Assembly (NCBI GenBank): GCA_964492845.1
Contig: CAZBMZ010000001.1
Location: 372,001-436,000 of the forward strand
Direction of reading: 5' to 3'
DNA: 64,000 nucleotides
Source: JADJPF01 sp964492845
Lineage (GTDB): Bacteria > Acidobacteriota > Blastocatellia > Chloracidobacteriales > JADJPF01
The notes under the pieces were generated by a model. The model did not search any database. It was not told where the DNA came from and saw nothing but the letters and a program-made list of their open reading frames with translations. Within the stretch, counting starts at the first letter, position 1. Each line of letters begins with the position of its first letter. Shown piece after piece: positions 33,823 through 42,032 of this stretch. The translations under genes were made by a program, and so were the position numbers.

Positions 33823-34923
33823 ATGAAAGAAACACTCATTACTAGCATAAATGTAGAACTTTCAGGTCGTAGCTATAATATTTTAATTGCCGCAGGGTTA
33901 TTAAAAAAATGCGCTAGTGAAATTCCTAAAGTTCTATCACCTCATTGTAGAAAAATTGTAGTAGTTTCTAACAAAAAAGTTTTTGCACTTTATGGTGATA
34001 TTCTTTCTCAGAGCTTAAAAATTTTAGGTTATCAACCACTACATTTTTTAATTGGAGATGGAGAAAAATATAAAACTCTAGCTACAGCAGAAAAGCTTTT
34101 TACTTTTTTAATTGAACAGCGCATAGAACGACGGGATGCTTTAATTGCTTTAGGTGGGGGCGTTGTTGGAGATCTAACAGGATTTGTGGCTGCTACTTAC
34201 TTAAGAGGAATTAATTATATTCAAATACCAACATCACTTCTTGCACAAATAGATGCTGCTATTGGTGGCAAAACAGCAGTAAATCATAAAAAAGGGAAAA
34301 ATTTAATAGGAGCTTTTCATCAACCAAAATTAGTAATTATTGATCCATGTGTACTAATTACATTGCCTAAAAGAGAATTAATAGCAGCTATGTATGAAGC
34401 AATAAAATATGGAGTGATTGCTGATGAAAAGCTCTTTTATTTGTTAGAAAAAGAAAAAAACAATATACTAGCGAGAAATATTGACTTATTAACAGAAATA
34501 ATTATTTCTTGTTGTCAAATTAAAGCAGGTGTAGTTAGTCGAGATGAGCATGAAAGTGGAGAAAGGCAAATTCTGAACTTTGGTCATACTGTAGGGCATG
34601 CTTTGGAAACCATTACTAATTATAAGCTCTTTAAGCATGGAGAAGCTGTTGGTTATGGTATGATTGCTGCTACACTTATAGCTAATAACTTAAGTTTAAT
34701 CTCTAGTCAACAAACAGAAAAAATTATTAAATTAATAAATGATTACGGGAAATTACCTAGTACAAAAAAAGTGGTTGTAGAAACTTTATTAGAGGTTATG
34801 CAACAAGACAAAAAATCATTAGCAGGACAGTTAATATTTGTGCTGCCAGAGCAAATAGGACGTGTTATTATTGGGCAAACGGTTTCAATTAATGTTATTC
34901 ATCAAGTTTTGCAAACATTATAA
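33823..34923 (+). CDS. aroB: 3-Dehydroquinate synthase
   Basis: 366 residues. It forms 3-dehydroquinate from DAHP in the shikimate pathway, using NAD+ and zinc. Signatures: LIALGGGVVGDLTGFVAATYLRGI (NAD site), IPTSLLAQIDAAIGGKTAVNH, KGKNLIGAFHQP, and zinc ligands in AMYEAIKYG (Glu), LNFGHTVGHALE (His) and KHGEAVGYGM (His). The usual SS/DS before GGKT is replaced by AA, a mild deviation. Only 5 bases separate it from the OPT transporter gene. No other shikimate gene is in the window. Confidence 0.96.
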   Translation: MKETLITSINVELSGRSYNILIAAGLLKKCASEIPKVLSPHCRKIVVVSNKKVFALYGDILSQSLKILGYQPLHFLIGDGEKYKTLATAEKLFTFLIEQRIERRDALIALGGGVVGDLTGFVAATYLRGINYIQIPTSLLAQIDAAIGGKTAVNHKKGKNLIGAFHQPKLVIIDPCVLITLPKRELIAAMYEAIKYGVIADEKLFYLLEKEKNNILARNIDLLTEIIISCCQIKAGVVSRDEHESGERQILNFGHTVGHALETITNYKLFKHGEAVGYGMIAATLIANNLSLISSQQTEKIIKLINDYGKLPSTKKVVVETLLEVMQQDKKSLAGQLIFVLPEQIGRVIIGQTVSINVIHQVLQTL

Positions 34924-35020
34924 ATTTAAGATATGGTTGTTTTGCAAATTACTAAAAATTAACAAACAAATTTTAATTAATTTTCAATACGGAGGCAGCA
35001 TTAAAAGTGCTGAAAGAGTT

Positions 35021-35410
35021 ATGATTAAAAATAAACTTAGTAAATATAAAAATAATCAACGTGGAGAGGGTAATGCAAAATTTATAGGTGTTTTATCTGC
35101 TGCAACATTAATTGGCTATATTCTTTGGACTGTTATGCCAGTTTATTTTAAGGAACAAAACTTAAGTCATGATGTTAAAGATGAAGCTAGACAGGCTGCT
35201 GTTAATAATGCTCAGCCTAAACTAGTGCAACAAAGAGTTCAAAAAATAGTAGATAACCTGGATTTTCCTACAGATATTAAGGTTGAAGTGGTCAAAAAAG
35301 GTGATAATTTTACAATAAAATGTAATGGAACTGTTCCAATTAGTTTTTTAGTTTATACCTATAACTACAATGTTAATGTTGAACATAAGGGTGAAAGAGG
35401 CGGTTATTAA
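35021..35410 (+). CDS. Small membrane-anchored protein, DUF4845-like layout
   Basis: 129 residues from the ATG at 35021. The order is a short basic N-terminus (NQRGEGNAKFIG), one transmembrane segment (VLSAATLIGYILWTVMPVYF), then a soluble alpha/beta region ending in strands (TVPISFLVYTYNYNVNVEHKGE). It resembles small pilin-like or DUF4845 proteins, but the match is by topology only. A strong GGAGG at 34991-34995 is better spaced for an in-frame ATT codon at 35000 than for this ATG, so the true start is uncertain. It follows aroB on the same strand. Confidence 0.65.
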   Translation: MIKNKLSKYKNNQRGEGNAKFIGVLSAATLIGYILWTVMPVYFKEQNLSHDVKDEARQAAVNNAQPKLVQQRVQKIVDNLDFPTDIKVEVVKKGDNFTIKCNGTVPISFLVYTYNYNVNVEHKGERGGY

Positions 35411-35429
35411 TAATTAATCTTGAAGAAAG

Positions 35430-35454
35430 ACCTGCTTGAACTCACCAAGCAGGT
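35430..35454. terminator. Bidirectional hairpin between convergent genes
   Basis: Perfect 9-bp stem ACCTGCTTG / CAAGCAGGT with a 7-base loop. It separates the plus-strand small membrane protein gene from minus-strand dtd. Only short A/T tracts flank it. Confidence 0.6.
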
Positions 35455-35465
35455 TAAAAGCCTTA

Positions 35466-35915
35466 TTAAAAAGTCTTTTTACTGTCTAATAAAATTGTGA
35501 CAGGCCCATCATTTATTAGTTCTACATCCATCATTGCTTGAAACTTACCTGTTTGGACACTTATTCCAGTTAGAATTGCTTGATTAACAAAATAACTATA
35601 CAACTCTTCAGCTTGTTTTGGCAGTGCAGCATCAGAATAAGAAGGTCGACGACCGCGACGACAATCGCCAAACAAAGTAAATTGGGAAACTATCAGCAAA
35701 TCTGCTTTTATATCTAGCAAAGAAAGGTTCATTTTATTGTTTTCATCTGCAAAAATACGGAGATTGACAATTTTTTCTACTAAATAATCAGCATCTGTTT
35801 GACTATCAATCTGAGCTACACCTAATAAAACCAATAAACCTTTGTTAATAGCCCCAACTACTTTTTGTTCAACTGTAACTTTAGCAGCAGAAACCCTTTG
35901 TATTACAGCACGCAT
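35466..35915 (-). CDS. dtd: D-aminoacyl-tRNA deacylase
   Basis: 149 residues, the normal length. It removes D-amino acids (and glycine from tRNA-Ala) to protect translation. Signatures: MRAVIQRVSAAKVTV at the start, SQFTLFGDCRRGRRPSY, and the cis-Gly-Pro active-site loop NDGPVTILLDS. It starts 2 bases after the atpC stop, so it is co-transcribed with the ATP-synthase genes. That linkage is chance or only about shared expression. Confidence 0.95.
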   Translation of the reverse strand: MRAVIQRVSAAKVTVEQKVVGAINKGLLVLLGVAQIDSQTDADYLVEKIVNLRIFADENNKMNLSLLDIKADLLIVSQFTLFGDCRRGRRPSYSDAALPKQAEELYSYFVNQAILTGISVQTGKFQAMMDVELINDGPVTILLDSKKTF

Positions 35916-35917
35916 AA

Positions 35918-36328
35918 TTATTTATTTTGTGCAGCTTGAACACGAACGGTAGCACGCTCTACATTAGCTAATGCTTCTGTGATATTAATATCTAAGTCTT
36001 TTTCTGCTAATTTTAATGTTTGTTCTGCTGTTGCTAAATCACGACGAGCATTTTCAAGATTAATATCTTGGGGTTTTTCAGCTAAACTGGAAAGAATAGT
36101 TACTTTATCTGCATAAACTTCTACAAACCCGCTACCTACTACAGCAACTTGTTCTTTTCCTTCATCACGGTATCTTAGGATTCCAGCTACTGCTAGCTTT
36201 GAAATTAATGAAGTATGACCAGGTAAAATACCAACTTCACCATTTAGTGTAGGTATTTGGACTTCTGTTACTTCTTGGGAAAGAAGTAAACGTTCAGGAG
36301 TGATAATTTCTAATTTAAGCTTTGCCAT
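35918..36328 (-). CDS. atpC: F-type ATP synthase epsilon subunit
   Basis: 136 residues. The N-terminal beta-barrel (KLEIITPERLLLSQEVTEVQIPTLNGEVGILPGHTSLISKL) is diagnostic. A two-helix C-terminal domain follows (ARRDLATAEQTLKLAEKDLD…ANVERATVRVQAA). It is part of the central stalk and inhibits reverse hydrolysis. It lies 83 bases after atpD, with a hairpin between them. The alpha, gamma and delta genes are not adjacent, so the beta-epsilon pair is split from the main operon. Confidence 0.95.
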   Translation of the reverse strand: MAKLKLEIITPERLLLSQEVTEVQIPTLNGEVGILPGHTSLISKLAVAGILRYRDEGKEQVAVVGSGFVEVYADKVTILSSLAEKPQDINLENARRDLATAEQTLKLAEKDLDINITEALANVERATVRVQAAQNK

Positions 36329-36361
36329 AATTTTATTAAAGGTCTTTAGGATTAAAGTTTT

Positions 36362-36384
36362 AGAGATCGGTTTAACCGATCTCT
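36362..36384 (-). promoter_or_regulatory. Intercistronic hairpin between atpD and atpC
   Basis: Perfect 11-bp inverted repeat AGAGATCGGTT / AACCGATCTCT with one base between arms. Without a T run on the minus strand it is more likely an mRNA-processing or stability element than a full terminator. It could help set the 3:1 beta-to-epsilon ratio. Confidence 0.6.
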
Positions 36385-36411
36385 ACTTTTAAAATCTTAA
36401 AAATAAGCTAG

Positions 36412-37839
36412 CTAGCTTTTCATTTGCTCACCCTTCTTACGGGCTTCTTCAATTGTACCAACTAGATAAAAAGCTTGTTCTGGTAAATCGTCATGTTTAC
36501 CTTCTAGGATTTCCTTAAAGCTACGGATTGTATCAGCTAATTTTACAAATCGGCCTTCTAAACCTGTAAATTGCGCTGCTACGTGGAAAGGTTGAGATAA
36601 GAAACGTTGAACTTTACGTGCGCGAGATACTACTAATTTATCTTCTTCTGAAAGTTCATCAATACCTAAAATAGCAATGATGTCTTGAAGTTCTTTATAA
36701 CGTTGTAGTAAGCGTTTTACACCTTGAGCCGTGTTATAGTGTTCTTGTCCTAAAATATTTGGGTCAAGAATACGAGATGTTGAATCTAGAGGATCTACTG
36801 CTGGATAAATTCCAAGTTCTGCAATTTGTCGAGACAGCACGGTTGTTGCATCTAAGTGAGCAAATGCTGTTGCTGGTGCTGGGTCGGTTAAGTCGTCAGC
36901 AGGTACATATATAGCTTGTACTGAAGTAATAGAACCTGTTTTTGTAGAAGTAATACGTTCTTGTAATTCACCCATTTCTGTTGCTAAGTTAGGTTGATAA
37001 CCTACGGCTGATGGCATACGACCAAGCAGAGCAGATACTTCAGAACCAGCTTGAGTAAAACGGAAAATGTTATCTACGAATAATAAAACGTCCTGACCTT
37101 GTTCGCGGAAATATTCTGCTACTGTAAGTCCTGATAATGCAACTCTTAAACGTGCGCCAGGTGGTTCAGTCATTTGGCCGTATACTAAGGATGTTTTAGA
37201 TTTTCTCCAATCATCTGGGTCAATTACGCCTGATTCTTGCATTTCTAACCATAAGTCATTGCCTTCACGAGTACGTTCACCCACGCCTGTAAATACAGAA
37301 TAACCGCTACGTTCTTTAGCCACATTATTGATTAATTCCATAATCAAAACAGTTTTACCTACTCCTGCACCACCAAACAACCCAATCTTTCCACCACGTA
37401 AAAATGGTTGTATTAAGTCAATAACCTTAATACCAGTTTCTAGCATTTGCAGTTCTGTTGATTGGTCTTCAAAACTAGGGGCATGACGGTGAATAGGGTA
37501 GCGGAGTTTAGATTGAATTGGCCCTTTCATATCTACAGGTTCGCCAATTACATTCATTACTCGTCCTAGGGTTTCTGGGCCTACTGGAACAGTAATACCA
37601 TCACCAGTATCAATTACTTTCATACCTCGGACAAGACCTTCTGTCGGTAACATTGCTACGGTACGAACACGACTTTCACCAAGATGTTGTTGTACTTCTA
37701 CAATAATATCAATAGGATTAGGAACATCAAACCCATCGCTAACAATACGTAAGGCTTGATAAATAGGTGGGAGATGTTGTGCGTCAAATTCCACATCGAT
37801 TACAGGCCCGATTACCTGCACGACTTTTCCTTCATTCAT
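36412..37839 (-). CDS. atpD: F-type ATP synthase beta subunit
   Basis: 475 residues. The catalytic subunit of F1. P-loop GGAGVGKTVLIMELINN, the GERTREGNDLWLEM motif with the catalytic Glu, ALSGLTVAEYFRE, DEGQ-equivalent LLFVDNIFRFTQAGSEVSALLGRMPSAVGYQP, and the C-terminal hinge are all standard. AAGGAGTGAG gives a strong ribosome-binding site. It heads an atpD–atpC–dtd unit. Confidence 0.98.
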   Translation of the reverse strand: MNEGKVVQVIGPVIDVEFDAQHLPPIYQALRIVSDGFDVPNPIDIIVEVQQHLGESRVRTVAMLPTEGLVRGMKVIDTGDGITVPVGPETLGRVMNVIGEPVDMKGPIQSKLRYPIHRHAPSFEDQSTELQMLETGIKVIDLIQPFLRGGKIGLFGGAGVGKTVLIMELINNVAKERSGYSVFTGVGERTREGNDLWLEMQESGVIDPDDWRKSKTSLVYGQMTEPPGARLRVALSGLTVAEYFREQGQDVLLFVDNIFRFTQAGSEVSALLGRMPSAVGYQPNLATEMGELQERITSTKTGSITSVQAIYVPADDLTDPAPATAFAHLDATTVLSRQIAELGIYPAVDPLDSTSRILDPNILGQEHYNTAQGVKRLLQRYKELQDIIAILGIDELSEEDKLVVSRARKVQRFLSQPFHVAAQFTGLEGRFVKLADTIRSFKEILEGKHDDLPEQAFYLVGTIEEARKKGEQMKS

Positions 37840-38021
37840 TGCTCACTCCTTAGAAAAAAGTAAATCTAAATCAATAATGTAGTTTGAAATTAACTTAAGT
37901 TAAATAAAGCGATCAAAATATCATATGGTATGATTTTTGACTAGCAAGCATACCGAAGAGCCATTGTTATTAGTATGTATAGTTACTCGTTTTAGAAGTG
38001 TTAATAAAAGAATCTTTTAAA

Positions 38022-38073
38022 AAGCAAAAGTGGTAAAAAGCTAATAAATTCTAGCTCTTTACCACTTTTGCTT
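38022..38073. terminator. Long bidirectional terminator-like hairpin
   Basis: About 22-bp stem: AAGCAAAAGTGGTAAAAAGC (38022-38041 and on) pairs with AGCTCTTTACCACTTTTGC (38053-38071) and neighbours, with one A-C mismatch. It lies after the coiled-coil gene and upstream of atpD, so it probably terminates the coiled-coil transcript. Confidence 0.75.
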
Positions 38074-38089
38074 AATTTAGCTTAATTAG

Positions 38090-38572
38090 CTATTTTTTAA
38101 ATTCTGCTAGCTGGTTTTCTACAGCAATAATACGATCTTCTAAATAGTCCTGATTGATCAGTTTATGAGATAAATCGCCAAGTAGTTGATAAGTAGAGCG
38201 ATTAATATGTTTAAGCTCTCTTTCAAGATGAACTTGACGGTCTTTAATTTGCTTAACATCTTGCTTAAGTTCACTAACATCTTGCTTAAGTTCACTAACA
38301 TCTTGCTTAAGTTGACTAACATCTTGCTTAAGTTCTTTGATACTTTCATTAGCTTCTGCTACTGCCAAAACAAGTTTATCTAGCCGTCCTACAGTATCAC
38401 GAGTAGTTTCTAAATTGGAAAGTCTTGCTTTTACATTAACCATATCATCTTTAAGAACTTGAACATCCTGCTTAAGAATTTGAACATCTTGGTATAGAGT
38501 TTGTACTAATGCGAACATTTGATGAAGTAATGTTCTATCATCTTCTGAAAACGCGATAGAATTTTCATTCAT
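38090..38572 (-). CDS. Coiled-coil protein with heptad tandem repeats
   Basis: 160 residues from the ATG at 38572, 5 bases after GGAGG; the longer reading frame upstream overlaps the glycerate kinase start and is not needed. It is almost wholly coiled coil. ILKQDVQVLKDD is followed by four to five copies of the heptad LKQDVSE (about residues 80-110), encoded by 21-bp DNA repeats. No other domain. It may be a structural or adaptor protein; I do not recognise it. Confidence 0.75.
   Translation of the reverse strand: MNENSIAFSEDDRTLLHQMFALVQTLYQDVQILKQDVQVLKDDMVNVKARLSNLETTRDTVGRLDKLVLAVAEANESIKELKQDVSQLKQDVSELKQDVSELKQDVKQIKDRQVHLERELKHINRSTYQLLGDLSHKLINQDYLEDRIIAVENQLAEFKK
38255..38338. repeat. 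Four 21-bp tandem repeats inside the coiled-coil gene
   Basis: Units at 38255-38275, 38276-38296, 38297-38317 and 38318-38338, each starting AACATCTTGCTTAAGTT. The first two are identical and the others differ only at the end. Each unit encodes one heptad (LKQDVSE), so copy number can change without breaking the frame. Confidence 0.9.
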
Positions 38573-38732
38573 AGTTTCCTCCATAAAAGAATAAAATAAA
38601 ATGTTAAATAAGTTGTTTAAGCTATAGTTTTTTACATTAAATAAACTATAGGCTTTCACTCTACATAGATGCAAATTATTTTTAATTACAGTCAAGTTAA
38701 ATATTAAAAATACCAAAAAAGGATTGTTAAAC

Positions 38733-39911
38733 GTGTTGGATAATATAAAAATCTTGGTTGCTCCTAGTAATTTTAAGCAGTCAATTACAGCTAAACTTGC
38801 TACAGAAATCATTACTAAGGAAGTAAAAAAGTTGCTACCACAAGCAATAGTTTGGGAAATTCCTTTGGCTGATGGAGGGGCCGGAATGGTTGCAACTTTA
38901 CTTGGAGCGATAGGAGGTAAAAATTTTAGTTGTTTAGTTTCTGACCCGCTTGGGCGTAAAGTTTTAGCTAACTATGGAATTTTTGTTGATGAAACTACTG
39001 CTATAGTAGAAATGGCCGCTAGTACAGGTTTGACCCTATTAGCAGAAAATGAGCGTGACCCAATGTTAGCAAGTAGTTATGGTTTTGGGGAGTTGATTAA
39101 TCAGGCAATAGAAAATAAAAAAATAAAAAAGGTTATTCTTGGCCTAGGGGATACTGCTACGGTAGATGGCGGTATTGGAATGCTTCAAGCTTTAGGTGTT
39201 AGAATTTGGGACAATCAAGGGAAAGACATTGAGCAAGGTGGGCAATTTCTTAGCCAGATAGCTGGACTAGACGCAAGTTTAGCAAAAGAAAAATTAACTA
39301 ATGTAGAAATATGTATTGCTTCGGATGTAGAAAATCCTTTGCTAGGTGAAATGGGTGCAGCCAAAGTTTTTGGCCCTCAAAAAGGTGCTACTAAAGAAAT
39401 GGTTTTAGAACTGGAAAAAGGGTTAGAACATTGGGCAGAAGTGCTTTCAAATGCAACGGACTTGGATAAAGAAACTACTAGTAAAATTGCGGGAGGAGGT
39501 GCTGCCGGTGGGGTGGCCGTTGGGTTAATTGCATTATTTGGAGCTAAAATTGTTTCTGGTAGCCAATTAGTTATAGACGCTCATAAATTAAATGAAAAGA
39601 TTTCTCAAGCAGATTTAATTTTTACTGGTGAAGGTGCAATTGATAGTCAAACTTTGCAAGGAAAAATGCCTGCTCGACTAGCTCAAATGGCTAGAAAATT
39701 AGGAGTTCCTTTAATTGCTTTCACAGGACATTTAGCAATTGATGAGGAAATTTTACAGCAAAAAGGCTTTTATATGGTTGTGCCAATAGTTGATCGAGTC
39801 TTAAATTTAAGCGAAGCTTATCTTCAAGCACCTAACTTACTTGCTTTAGCCACTAGGCGCACTTTACAAGCAATGCTACTAGGTGGAAAACACAAAAATA
39901 AACTCTTATAA
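38733..39911 (+). CDS. Glycerate kinase
   Basis: 392 residues from the GTG at 38733, 9 bases after AAAAGGA. Signatures of the GarK/GlxK family: ILVAPSNFKQSITAKLATEII, PLADGGAGM, LGLGDTATVDGGIGMLQALG, GGGAAGGVAVGL and LIFTGEGAIDSQTLQGK. It phosphorylates D-glycerate with ATP, feeding it to glycolysis. It stands alone, divergent from the coiled-coil gene. It may serve glyoxylate or serine-derived carbon use, but partner genes are not in the window. Confidence 0.93.
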   Translation: MLDNIKILVAPSNFKQSITAKLATEIITKEVKKLLPQAIVWEIPLADGGAGMVATLLGAIGGKNFSCLVSDPLGRKVLANYGIFVDETTAIVEMAASTGLTLLAENERDPMLASSYGFGELINQAIENKKIKKVILGLGDTATVDGGIGMLQALGVRIWDNQGKDIEQGGQFLSQIAGLDASLAKEKLTNVEICIASDVENPLLGEMGAAKVFGPQKGATKEMVLELEKGLEHWAEVLSNATDLDKETTSKIAGGGAAGGVAVGLIALFGAKIVSGSQLVIDAHKLNEKISQADLIFTGEGAIDSQTLQGKMPARLAQMARKLGVPLIAFTGHLAIDEEILQQKGFYMVVPIVDRVLNLSEAYLQAPNLLALATRRTLQAMLLGGKHKNKLL

Positions 39912-40107
39912 ATATCTAAAAAACTACATTAAAAGTATTCTTTTAGTAAAACCCATTGATCTTAATAAAGTAATTTATTAAGTATTAAACCAAACTGTAA
40001 GTTCTTATTTATCTACTAGATATTGCTTAAGACTAAAATTTTTTATTTTTTTTAGGCTATCGCTTTTTTTCTATTTGCATCAAAAAAGGCAGGAGGAAAC
40101 AATATTT

Positions 40108-40344
40108 ATGATGGAAATAATATTAAATTGTTATAGAAACTTAGAAAATGAATTTTCTAACTTTGAGATAGAGTTAAGTAATTTTGGATTGCAGGTTCTT
40201 AGCAAAAAGACCGTTAATAGTTTAGAGTTGGACAAAGTTGAGCTAAAAATAAATGCTCAAAAAGGTAGACAAGCAAAATTAGTACATGAACTTGCTTGTA
40301 AACATTTTGGAAGAGCTTACATCTTTTTGTCTCTTGCCGCTTAA
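40108..40344 (+). CDS. Hypothetical protein, 78 aa
   Basis: No recognised family. The start is placed at the ATG at 40108, 11 bases after a strong AGGAGG. The protein is small, Asn/Glu/Lys-rich, with a likely helical C-terminus (AKLVHELACKHFGRAYIFLSLAA). It has no signal peptide. It converges with the BtuF-like gene, 8 bases apart. The strong ribosome-binding site is the main reason to call it real. Confidence 0.5.
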   Translation: MMEIILNCYRNLENEFSNFEIELSNFGLQVLSKKTVNSLELDKVELKINAQKGRQAKLVHELACKHFGRAYIFLSLAA

Positions 40345-40352
40345 ACTCCTCA

Positions 40353-41162
40353 CTAATCTGCTATTGCTACGTGTCTAATAATCTCTTTTAATTGTTTAAC
40401 TCCATCGGTTAAAGATGCCGGGCCGGGTTGTAAGATATAAGTAGATTTAATTTCATATATTTGATTATTTTGCACTGCTTTAACTTCTGCAAAGGCGGGG
40501 CGGTTGCGAATAAAACGTTTTTCTACTTTTCTCCCGCACCAAGACGCAATAATTACATCTGGATTTCGTTTTGCTACTTCATCGGCTGTAACTACTCGCT
40601 CGCTACCAGATTGACAATTGCGTAGTTCAGGGAAAATATCTTCACCCCCAGCAATCTCAATTAGTTCACTTACCCAGCGAATACCTGAAATTAAAGGGTC
40701 TTTCCATTCTTCAAAAAAAACTTTTGGACGTTTTGGAAGGGCTTGTCCTGCTTCAAAAATGGCGGTTAGATTGGCTTGTAAGTTTGCTACCAGCTTTTGA
40801 GCTTTTTCTAAACAACCAATTAACGCACCTACACTTAAAATCATGCTTAAAATTTCATTAACACTTCGTTGATTAAAAGTTACAACATTTAACCCTTGTT
40901 TAACTAGTTCTCGAACAATATCAGCCTGTAAGTCAGAAAAAGCAAAAATTAAATCTGGTTTTAGGCTGTAGATCTTATCAAATTTAGCTGTGATATAAGC
41001 ACAAACCTTGGGTTTAGTTCTTGATTCGGGTGGGCGTACTGTATAGCCAGAAATGCCCACAACACGATGACCTTCACCTAATAAATAAAGAATTTCTGTT
41101 GTTTCTTCTGTTAAACAAATAATTCTTTCTGGAAAGCGTGCTTGTTGAAAAAGTTCTTTCAC
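40353..41162 (-). CDS. BtuF-like (cobalamin/ferrichrome-binding fold) ABC substrate-binding protein without signal peptide
   Basis: 269 residues, starting with GTG directly after the rfbD stop. The fold is that of class III periplasmic binding proteins: RIICLTEETTEILYLLGEGHRVVGISGYTV, DKIYSLKPDLIFAF, and a second lobe with FFEEWKDPLISGIRWVSELIEIAGGEDIF. These match cobalamin-binding BtuF-like proteins. No signal peptide or lipobox is visible and no permease or ATPase gene is near, so it may act in the cytoplasm or be exported in another way. Last gene of a long minus-strand run. Confidence 0.8.
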   Translation of the reverse strand: MKELFQQARFPERIICLTEETTEILYLLGEGHRVVGISGYTVRPPESRTKPKVCAYITAKFDKIYSLKPDLIFAFSDLQADIVRELVKQGLNVVTFNQRSVNEILSMILSVGALIGCLEKAQKLVANLQANLTAIFEAGQALPKRPKVFFEEWKDPLISGIRWVSELIEIAGGEDIFPELRNCQSGSERVVTADEVAKRNPDVIIASWCGRKVEKRFIRNRPAFAEVKAVQNNQIYEIKSTYILQPGPASLTDGVKQLKEIIRHVAIAD

Positions 41163-42032
41163 TTATTTAGTCCCTTTTTGCCAATGTTCATAAATTTCTT
41201 TTAGTCCAATTTCCCAGTTTGGCAAGTTCGCAAGTCCAATTTCTTCAGATAATAAGCATCTTAAAGCACTATAGCGAGGACGTAAGGCAGGTAGTCCTAA
41301 ATCAGGGTAATCAACAATAGTGAGCAAATCTTTTTCTAGCCCCATCATTTCAATTGCAAGACATGCAAATTCATACCAAGAAACTATGTCACCGCTACTT
41401 GTCACTTGATAAATTCCATATTTGCCTTTTTTAATAATTTCATCTAGACGAACTACTAGATCAGGTAAATAAGTAGCTTGACTTACAGGATAATCACAGA
41501 CCTTTACTTTATTTCCGTTTTGTTTAGCTGTTTGCAGGTAGTCAAAAATTTTGCTTCCAAAATTACTACCACCTAAACCAAAAAGCCTGGCTACTCTAAC
41601 AATAAAATAATCTGTTGTAGTTTCTATAATTGCCTGTTCGCCTAGCAATTTGGAACGACCATAAGCAGAAATAGGGTTAGGTGTGTCATTGATTGTGTAA
41701 GGTGTGGTTTTTGTGCCATCAAAAACATAATCAGTGCTAATGTGCATAAGCCTAGCACCAACAGCTTTTGCTTGCTGTGCTAAATTTTTTGGCCCATCAA
41801 TATTAGCCGCTTGCGCGGATGACCAATCTGTTTCGCAAGCGTCAACCCTTGCCATTGCAGCACAATTAATTATTACTGTTGGAGAAAAATTTTTAATAGC
41901 TTTTTCTACAGCTTCTAAATCAGCAATATTTAATTCCTGACGACCAAAAGCAGCAACCTCGCAGTCTCTTTGAAAATATTTTGTTACCGCTTTTCCTAAC
42001 AATCCATTAGCACCTGTAACTAAGACTCTCAT
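41163..42032 (-). CDS. rfbD: dTDP-4-dehydrorhamnose reductase
   Basis: 289 residues. Short-chain-dehydrogenase fold with VTGANGLLGK (NAD(P)H), STDYVFDG, and the catalytic Tyr124-x3-Lys128 (AYGRSKLLGE), as in RmlD/RfbD. It makes dTDP-L-rhamnose for surface polysaccharide. It overlaps the glycosyltransferase stop by 4 bases, so the two are translationally coupled. No rmlA, rmlB or rmlC is present, so other enzymes must be encoded elsewhere. A related NAD-dependent sugar reductase cannot be excluded. Confidence 0.88.
   Translation of the reverse strand: MRVLVTGANGLLGKAVTKYFQRDCEVAAFGRQELNIADLEAVEKAIKNFSPTVIINCAAMARVDACETDWSSAQAANIDGPKNLAQQAKAVGARLMHISTDYVFDGTKTTPYTINDTPNPISAYGRSKLLGEQAIIETTTDYFIVRVARLFGLGGSNFGSKIFDYLQTAKQNGNKVKVCDYPVSQATYLPDLVVRLDEIIKKGKYGIYQVTSSGDIVSWYEFACLAIEMMGLEKDLLTIVDYPDLGLPALRPRYSALRCLLSEEIGLANLPNWEIGLKEIYEHWQKGTK

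Noticed and set aside
38255..38338. Possible CRISPR array
   Set aside because: The 21-bp units are contiguous without spacers and encode heptads.
38158..38383. Open frames on both strands with repeated NILLKFT / LSKMLVN units
   Set aside because: They are out-of-frame readings of the 21-bp heptad repeats of the coiled-coil gene.
38573..38812. N-terminal extension of the coiled-coil gene
   Set aside because: It would overlap the divergent glycerate kinase start, and a GGAGG lies exactly 5 bases before the internal ATG at 38572.
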